Below, one piece after another: positions 57,122-64,000 of a DNA stretch of 64,000 nucleotides. The position numbers were made by a program, and so were the translations under genes. The notes below the pieces were generated by a model, which did no database searches, was not told the DNA's origin, and worked only from the letters and a program-made list of their open reading frames with translations. Source of the DNA: Papaver somniferum (Eukaryota > Streptophyta > Magnoliopsida > Ranunculales > Papaveraceae); NCBI RefSeq assembly GCF_003573695.1, contig NC_039358.1, positions 155,610,920-155,674,919 on the forward strand, in the 5' to 3' direction. Position 1 is the first letter of the stretch; each line of letters opens with the position of its first letter.

Positions 57122-59334
57122 ATGGATGGTCTTAGGTCTGGGTTAGTCACAGGTTTCAACGCAAACGGAACTAGCACTAGCAACAACAACAACAACGACA
57201 GCGAGGATATCCTAGAAACAATTCCTGCCTCTAACACTGACGATGGTGACGTTACTCCTCCTCACGTCAACACGGAGGGTCATCCTTTGTTCTGCCGACA
57301 CCATGAGGAATTCAGAGGAAATCCACCACCTACCATTGCTGATCTCATCAAAATGCAAGAGACTCTTGTAAAGAATCAAACCGATATGGCTACAGCACAG
57401 AAGGAGTTATTTAATCAACAGAAAGCTCTCACTGATACAAGGAAGACCCAAGGAAAAGGAAAAGAGAAGGAAAAATCCTCAGACGCTGATCCTGAGGTAA
57501 TTCTGATTCATACAGTAGATGATGATGAAGTCCGCAAAGCTGCAGATGATCCATCGGCGAAGGAGTCATCAAACTTCATCACTCGGGAGGATTCGGAACG
57601 CCTTATGGAGAACCGTGGAAAAGACAAAACCCCACATGTCCATCGTCACCATCCTCCGTACCCGTCTGCTACGCAAAGATTCCTCTTTCAAAAGGTTATA
57701 CCTCTCCAACCTTCACTTTGTATGACGGAACAGGCAATTCTCGGGAACATATTTCTATTGGGTGAACACGAGCACAACCATGTCGTCCGTCTGAAGGAAT
57801 TTTCAAAGTTTATGACAGGCAGAGCATACACCTGGTACAACAACATCGCACCGGGAAGTACCACCGATTGGGGAGAGATGATTAATGCTTTCTACAGAAA
57901 ATACTTTTTCGTGTCAGAGCAAGTCACTCTCTCTGATCTAGGAAGGATGTTTCGAAGGAGCAGCGAACATCCTGATGATTATGTGAAAAGGTTCAGAATT
58001 CAAGCCTTGGACTGCCACGACCCAAACGTCACATAACAACAACTTGTAGACTTGTACGTCAACAAAATGATCCCGGTCTACATAGCTTTGCTGGAAAACC
58101 TCTGGTTCCACACTTTCTCATAACTTCATGAAGCAACCAAAACGACCAGAGACTAGTAACTGAGCAAAGTCTACAAGGTCGAGGAACCTCGGAGCAGCCG
58201 ACGCCTGATCAACAAAAAGTACGATGTCCAACCTTTCATGAACATTGTTGCTCAAGGAAGAAAAAGGAAAGCTTCTGCTCAAACATGCAACATCCAACAC
58301 CTCTTCCTACAAAAGCATCACGGAAGGATAACCAATCTTGCACAAACCTCGACCTGGCATCAACAAACGGGAAAATGATCGGACAGACTCAAACTTCTCA
58401 TGAAGGAGTGATCGACTTACTGGAAGTCTGGGTTCAAGACGGTGCAATCAAATTGTTGCTCATCATAGAGAGCCAACATGAAGAATCCAAGGTACTGTCA
58501 CCTTCATAGATTTATCAATCAGTCGACAAGTAACTGCAATATTTTGAAGCACGTCACCAAAGATAAGGTTGATCCACAATAGCTTCAACTGGGCACTGTA
58601 GGAGTACACAAGAATCCTCTCCCAATCATAACCTTTACACTCTCTGAACATCCTATCAAAGAGGCAGTTCAATCCTTGGTCGAACGTGAATTGCTCTATC
58701 TTTCGAAGGCACAAAAGAGAGACATGTTCACAGCACTGAACCACATCGTGTCAAGAAGTCCATTCCGGAAATACTTCTTGAGCCTCCAGCCACAAACCAA
58801 GAGATGTACGACTGGTGACTGCTTTCCACAGTCGTAGAAACAAATTTGGAAGAACGTTGATCGATGCCGGCACCGCCATCAACATCATTCCACTGAAAAC
58901 CTCAGAGCTGCAGGCATCAGTCGACAAGAAGCTACTCATGCTCCTATCTCAATCAGAGACCTTGAAGGGGCGCTTGGAATACTTATGGCTACATCGCTCT
59001 CAAAGTGAACATAAGTTCAACACTGTACAGAAACCAAGTTTCACATAATCAGGAAGATCCAGCATATGACATGTCCTTCAGACGAGCGTGGATCCACACT
59101 GAAAAGATGGGTACCTACAAAGCGCCTTTGGTTACACGTCTCTCCAACGAAGAAAGTTCTGATCCAGAAGATTTGACGGACATTCCATCATCAGAGTACT
59201 TGGAGGAATTTCAAACTTCGACGAGGTTGAATAAAGAACCTGCAAAAGATGCATATACATCCATCAAGAGGTCCCGCACTCAGGCAAGTCTCATCCCACG
59301 TCTATGTCATTTATTTCCTCACATGCTATCCTAG
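57122..59334 (+). pseudogene. gag: Gag with degenerate protease
   Basis: ATG 57122 opens a 304-aa frame. It has an Asn/Ser-rich start, a coiled-coil near residues 75-115 and the retrotransposon Gag core (FSKFMTGRAYTWYNNI, WGEMINAFYRKYFF, RRSSEHPDDYVKRFR). TAA at 58034-58036 interrupts it, but the same frame continues with QQLVDLYVNKMIPVYIALLE, a typical Gag continuation. Protease remnants appear near 58850 (RTLIDAGTAINIIP), where the catalytic DTG is DAG, and further acidic linker frames run to 59334. It lacks a visible zinc knuckle. It is the Gag that the other Tat copy has lost. Confidence 0.75.
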
Positions 59335-61173
59335 CATGGGGACTCAATTTTTCTAGCAACTCTGCAAGACGTTATGAATGATAGCTTCACCACATTAGTA
59401 TTTTACCAAGTGGTTGAATCTGACGCTCCTCCGAATCAAGAACTGAAACATTCATTACCGATATGATGTCCAAATATGTCAAATAACACTTTGGGTGTTT
59501 CTCCTGCAAGTCCATGTGTTCCACAAAATCATAAAGCTCTGATGTCTGCACAAGTGTCGAATCCCACTACCGCAACGAAAGGGATGATGAATCAATGGAA
59601 GATACTCCAGGTCCGAGATGATCAAACATTCGATGCTTAAGGAATATACGCTTCAACGATCAAGCATCTAAGAAGCCATCAAATTGTACTCCCAATCAAA
59701 GAGTACAGCTTCAGCACAAATATCTCGACGATGACACATTGATTCAACACCAGCACATCAAAGTGTAACTAAATGATAAGTCTTCATTATCCCATGATAA
59801 GACTTCTGAAACATATGCAACATAATTCATACATGGATGACACTAACTCCTTCAATATACACTGGGCAACCTGAGGTGATTTCGTGAAACTTCATCAACG
59901 GGTTTTCGCTACATCACAAGCCCCTGCATGATTGAGAAACTTTCTCTCTTCACCAATCACATCCAGTATGAAAACTCTTGATGCCAACCGCAACAATTTT
60001 GACTCACTGACAAAGCCAGTTCGTGGTAAAGTTATGCTTTCAAGAGCATTCAGGTTGAACTCTCAGTACACCTTCATCTTACGGACGCTCAACTCATCAA
60101 CTAGTTCGTGAATGTAAAAGGCTCACTGGATGGAGGAGCAAAGATTATATCTATAATCATGGTTCTAGACTTTTTCGGTCTTTGGAGCAATTACAACCAT
60201 GGAATCAACATTAAATAATCTCTAAAGGAACACCATCCATGATCTCAGCATCGACAAGGATCTCTGGAGCGTAATCATTCATGGTCTCAGCACCAACAAC
60301 GGTCTCAGGAGCAACATCCTCAGGGATTCATAAACTAATCATTCTCTTAAGTGTTACACATGAAGCAGACTTCTCCAAGAACTAATGATGTGTATACCTG
60401 ATAACATGCTCACATGAAAGTCTTCCCAAAGCTGGCACGATTGTTGGGAATAATCCAAAGTCTCCTCCAAGATGTTCTCATCGCCTCTACAAATGAGATA
60501 CGACATGCTCCGGGCCATGGGTTTACAGAAACGTACCAATGGGTGAGGAATAGGACAATACTTCCTCAACGAAAGATGTTCGTCTATGTTTCTTCTACAA
60601 CATACCAAAAGGCGCATCAATCGGACATACGAGCTGAAAGATATGGCCTTTACCGTCAGGTCTACGGAATCTGAAAAATTTGTACGGGATTACAAATTAC
60701 AAATGCGCACGCTTCGTTGGATGACCTCTACAACTCCAAATTGAGTGATTCTTTTCTCATGTGATAACTCAGCCTCTTAGCTTCGAAAGTTGGGGTCAAG
60801 CATCGAATTCCGACCTTGTATGAGGTCCCTACAGCTTCTAGAGCATACAACATGCAAGCAACAATTCTTAGACAGGATTCATGACTTCCACAGTAGATCG
60901 GTGTCCACCAGGTCTCTTCGCTAAGTCTTTCATCAAGGTACCTCCAACTTCGACCACCTAGGTCTTTACATCAATTTTTCTGCCTGGGTCCTCTATCTAG
61001 GTCTCACCAGAAGAAGGGAAAACGAAAGGGAGAGACTTAAAAAAATACTGGGGACTGACGATCCACTTGTCAAGACGCTGATTTCACAATCCAAAACCGA
61101 TCAAGAAATCAAGACCAGAACAAAACCTCACATCTCTCAGAAGTCCAAGGTTCAAGATATCATGGAAATAAAA
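59335..61173 (+). other. Unassigned internal region of the second Tat element
   Basis: The place where RT, RNase H and integrase should be. I see no YVDD, DDE or RNase H motif in any frame, only short unrelated ORFs (for example 60414-60674). A 'ctggggactga' sequence near 61045 resembles the PPT-like GGGGACT motifs of this family. It may be a replacement sequence or a heavily mutated remnant. Confidence 0.5.
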
Positions 61174-62673
61174 CTAAAGAAAGTTAGCAAAATAAGATTT
61201 CTTCTTTTCTTCATCCATCTTCTTCAACATGGCATCACTGGTGGTGAAAGAAGTGTCACCTTCCACCGCTTTCCTTATAGCATTAATCTTTTTACGAAGT
61301 CACTTCAAATTGAAGCCAAGTTCTTCAGCTTTCTTCAAGTTGTACTCCCAATCAAAGAGTACATCCCGGGTTACAGTATTTCTAGTTGTGATGCGGATAT
61401 CATTTATAACACGCAATATAGCTTCTACTTGCCTCGTCAAGAAATAACTATGCTCTGGATCCTTGGTAACGACGATGTGCCCATACATCTTCCACGGTTT
61501 CTCGTACAAGCCTGCATATCCAATGGGAACGCTGAATCCGCCAACTAGTTCATGATACGGGAGTGAAGCATCGAACGGAGGATCAAAAGCAACTCCTGCA
61601 CTTGGATATTCATGCACCATTATACGGTTCTCAATTACTGGAGCAGCCTCCAGGGCAACAGTTTCTTCAGTATTCTCTACTGGTGTTTTGGTTTCTTCTA
61701 TCACTGAAGCAGCAACAATCTGAGTTTCCAAGACTTCAATAACAACCTTCTCATGGCCTTGAAGTGCAGAGATGGTTGTCTCTTCATCAATAACTCCAGG
61801 GCAGTTTGAGTTATCTTCATTGGTTTCAATATCCTCAACTTCGGTATTTGACACCTAATACGAAGATTACATGAGGTTAGAGTCATTTAAGCTTGAAACC
61901 AAATGAGATCATAAAATACATCATACAAGCAATCCAACATTATCAATATTAATCATTATACACTCAAGGCACGAGCAAATAGCATGAAAGTCATGAAAAT
62001 ACGTTTTACGGTAACCTCGTCTGAAGAAACTGTACTCTGCCCTGTACTAAAAGATGAACTGGGAGAAATCTACGAGGAATCTGAATATGGTTATATACCA
62101 TTCTCTTCGTATAGATGTCCTCTACAACGTCTCAAAATTTTATGACAATCCGATGAACGAGCAAAGAGATGTGGCTAAACTATGGAGCAACATGCCATCT
62201 GAAAAAGTTCTAAAGGTCTCCTGGAAGTTCACTATTTCTCCTTTTTCAGGCCCTAAACATGCTCAAACTTCAAATAGCTTCTTTTCTAAAGCTTGGAAAT
62301 TTCCTGGGATTGAAGATACATATGCAAACCGCGAAAATCCGACTTCGGACGAAGATTCTACAGCGTTTCTAGTAAAATCTAAAGTCTGGAATTTTCCGGT
62401 GACGTATTTCGGCAAAGTTATCCATAAATTCACATGGATTTTCATTCATTCATTCATTCACGAATCAGCGATATCATACTTCTTTGACGAAATTACAAGA
62501 GATATACTTACTAAGGGAGTCTCTAAATCATTTGAAGGCTCGACGATGCCAGAATCTCCTTTGACAACACCGCTATCTCCATTCGGTTCGGGATTTCGGG
62601 AATTCTCCATATTCCCATATCCCAAAGAAGAGTGCGCTTCATCAACATGATTCTTATCTACAATGATTTCTTC
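61174..62673 (-). pseudogene. Antisense PEARLI-4-like gene homologue, one nonsense codon
   Basis: On the minus strand the main exon starts at 61854 after a TAG acceptor (cttcgtattag|GTGTCAAAT), as in the first Tat copy. It encodes an acidic linker, then EYPSAGVAFDPP, VGGFSVP, LYEKPWKMYGHIVVT and LGFNLK. A TGA at 61302-61300 replaces the conserved Trp codon of the WLR motif, and the frame then stays open for 41 codons to TAG at 61176-61174. A candidate upstream exon, 62673-62512 (54 codons, acidic), ends at a GTAAGT donor and would join in phase across a 657-bp intron. Homology with 41854-42528 is clear in the core and absent in the linker. Exon 1 is uncertain. Confidence 0.6.
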
Positions 62674-63108
62674 CTGGATTCATCAACAAAAATTATTATT
62701 ATTTCATTCAAGGAGATGCCGCGATCACCTGCACGAAAGAGATATTTACATCGACTTCTTCATCAGTACTGGATTCCTGAATTGTTCGCCTGGGAACAAG
62801 TTGAAGACCGTCAATCGATGGATAAAAGGTCTGAAAAGAAATAACAAAACCTTGGTCTCGTGATCCTAATTGCACGGGCAAGAAAAAGTCATGACACAAG
62901 GAGCGCTAACAACTCACCAAAGAAACGGCTGGGGACTGCACGTCATTTGCTAACATCCTATAGTCCTTACTTCTGGCTGCTCCGCCCCGAAGACTTTCTT
63001 CCATTTCTGAGGAGTCTACATTGATCTGAAACCTCACTACATGATCATCCTGTGGTATAGTTGATGAAATAACCAGGAGTACAACTCAGTATGAAGGATC
63101 TCTCACCA

Positions 63109-63210
63109 TCACTCAGAGGTCCCAGAAGTACCATTTCTTGAAGTTACACCCGCGGAGATGTCATCCCTGGAAACATCGTCTTTGAAAGTGTCATCATGGG
63201 AGTCAGTCAT
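63109..63210 (-). CDS. Short acidic antisense ORF, homologous position to the acidic gene
   Basis: ATG at 63210, 33 residues beginning MTDSHDDTFKDDVSRDD, TGA at 63109. The sequence just upstream on the minus strand aligns with that before ATG 43891 of the first Tat element ('gcaaaaatggtaactttcaac' against 'gcaaaaagggtaactctgaac' on the plus strand). It is far shorter than the 184-aa protein there, so either a shortened copy or a first coding exon. Confidence 0.3.
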   Translation of the reverse strand: MTDSHDDTFKDDVSRDDISAGVTSRNGTSGTSE

Positions 63211-63677
63211 TCTTGCAAAGTGGTTGTGACAGATGCATAACATTCAGCGCATCATTTATACAAAGCACAGGATTCAGAAAAACAACGAATCATGGAATAA
63301 AGATGCTCACATCAGCGTCTGCAAAAATGGTAACTTTCAACTCTTACCTGTTTACGATTCCACCAACAGTACATGAGTTAATACTTCAAATCTTGCTCGT
63401 TCCTTGAAACCTGCTAAGACGAGCAAAATTCTGACATGATTTTCACAATACCGTGAACAACCCACGTAAATTTTACAATGTGAACATTCACTGGTTTCTC
63501 AAAATCTGGACAGACGTCCATTCTACGATTGTGAAAACCCACATATAAACATTATTTCACCATGTATAATTGTCTACTTTCAACAGTTGTTCAAAATCAA
63601 AACATTGATTTTACAAAATATATATATTCAACGTGAAACTCACGTAAATTTGAAAAATATATCTATATATTTTTGCT

Positions 63678-63857
63678 CCCTCGCACGAGCATCTGTCTTT
63701 GAAGCGAGAGTATATTTTCAAAGATTTCTGAAAGCTCGAAGATAAAAACTTTCATGAAGGCTCATAAAATTTTTTTTATTACTAACAGACGCACGTCTAT
63801 CAAAAAAAAAAAAAAAAAACTTTTCTCTCGTACGAGCATCCACCTTTGAAACGAGAG
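63678..63857. repeat. Hairpin repeats homologous to 44371-44559
   Basis: 63678-63710 (CCCTCGC...GCGAGAG, one mismatch) and 63825-63857 (CTCTCGT...ACGAGAG) have the same spacing and the same 'gtcttt/cctttgaaa' loop end as the pair in the first Tat copy. 63857-64000 continues the same homologous AT-rich region. The window ends inside it. Confidence 0.6.
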
Positions 63858-64000
63858 TTTATTCCACTTTGTGAAATCTCACATATTTAAAATATAAAAT
63901 TCCGGTTTTCGTGAAAGCTCATAGAGGGATTTTATATCATTAGACTCAGGTCTATTTTGTTTGTTCCTTAAACTAACGAACGAACGAGCGTCTATTCATA

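Larger units (their letters stand above)
53333..64000 (+). mobile_element. Second Tat-lineage element, 3' end outside the window
   Basis: 5' LTR 53333-57064, a mutated tRNA-Arg primer site, gag and protease remnants, about 1.8 kb unassigned, then an antisense gene and hairpin region homologous to the first Tat element. I find no RT, RNase H or integrase. The left flank is TTACC (53328-53332), the expected TSD. The window ends before the promoter region and 3' LTR. Confidence 0.88.

Noticed and set aside
59335..61173. Degenerate RT or integrase in the second Tat element
   Set aside because: No YVDD, TDNG or RNase H motif found in any frame by eye. A profile search could still find remnants.
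61162..61548. Plus-strand 128-aa ORF
   Set aside because: It is the complement of the antisense PEARLI-4-like exon, whose homology to the first Tat copy is on the minus strand.
62054..62650. A 198-aa plus-strand ORF in the second Tat element
   Set aside because: No homologous frame in the first Tat element, no recognisable domain, and it overlaps the proposed antisense intron and exon, so most likely chance.
1..64000. Host protein gene, tRNA, rRNA, CRISPR or centromeric satellite
   Set aside because: All long frames and repeats are accounted for by the LTR elements. No cloverleaf, rRNA block or satellite array was recognised.

Overview
This is plant nuclear DNA, almost certainly from a eudicot. 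It is AT-rich, has plant-type TATA boxes and introns, and carries LTR retrotransposons of plant lineages. I see no host gene, tRNA, rRNA, CRISPR array or bacterial feature, and I cannot name the species from sequence alone. Essentially the whole window is a nested stack of LTR retrotransposons, most bounded by 5-bp target site duplications (TSDs).

Four element groups are present. (1) SIRE-like Ty1/copia family 1: LTRs about 2.4 kb, initiator-Met tRNA primer site, gag only. (2) A sister SIRE-like family 2: LTRs about 2.8 kb, gag remnants only. (3) Family 3: LTRs about 1.5 kb, Athila-like signatures, one long unrecognised ORF. (4) A Tat-lineage Ty3/gypsy family: LTRs 3.3-3.8 kb, tRNA-Arg primer site, RT plus two RNase H domains.

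Layout. 1-1323: end of a Tat LTR, an old antisense SIRE-like LTR piece and an unassigned stretch. 1324-3745: SIRE-like solo LTR. 3763-10098: antisense family-2 3' LTR and 3' internal region, split by a solo LTR at 5227-7720. 10099-52440: a sense family-2 segment lacking both outer ends, lying inside that antisense copy, which resumes at 52441-53332. The sense family-2 copy is split by a family-1 element (14174-49366). That element in turn holds a Tat solo LTR in its gag (17321-21087), a complete family-3 element (23080-30075) and a complete 15.6-kb Tat element in its 3' LTR (33088-48686). A second Tat element starts at 53333 and runs off the window.

The most interesting content is in the Tat elements. 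Between pol and the 3' LTR the complete copy carries two genes on the opposite strand. Each looks like a host-type transcription unit. One has three exons with consensus splice sites that keep the frame, encoding about 280 residues that recall the plant PEARLI-4 (phospholipase-like) domain. The other encodes an acidic, Ser/Asp/Glu-rich protein behind a spliced 5' UTR. The second Tat element has a diverged homologue of the first gene, with its splice acceptor conserved but one nonsense codon, plus hairpins whose stems have changed compensatorily. Antisense introns would not be removed from the sense genomic RNA, so they could survive retrotransposition. The complete Tat copy also has a TAG stop between protease and RT in a tobamovirus-like readthrough context. 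It lacks most of gag, whereas the second copy keeps gag but shows no pol.
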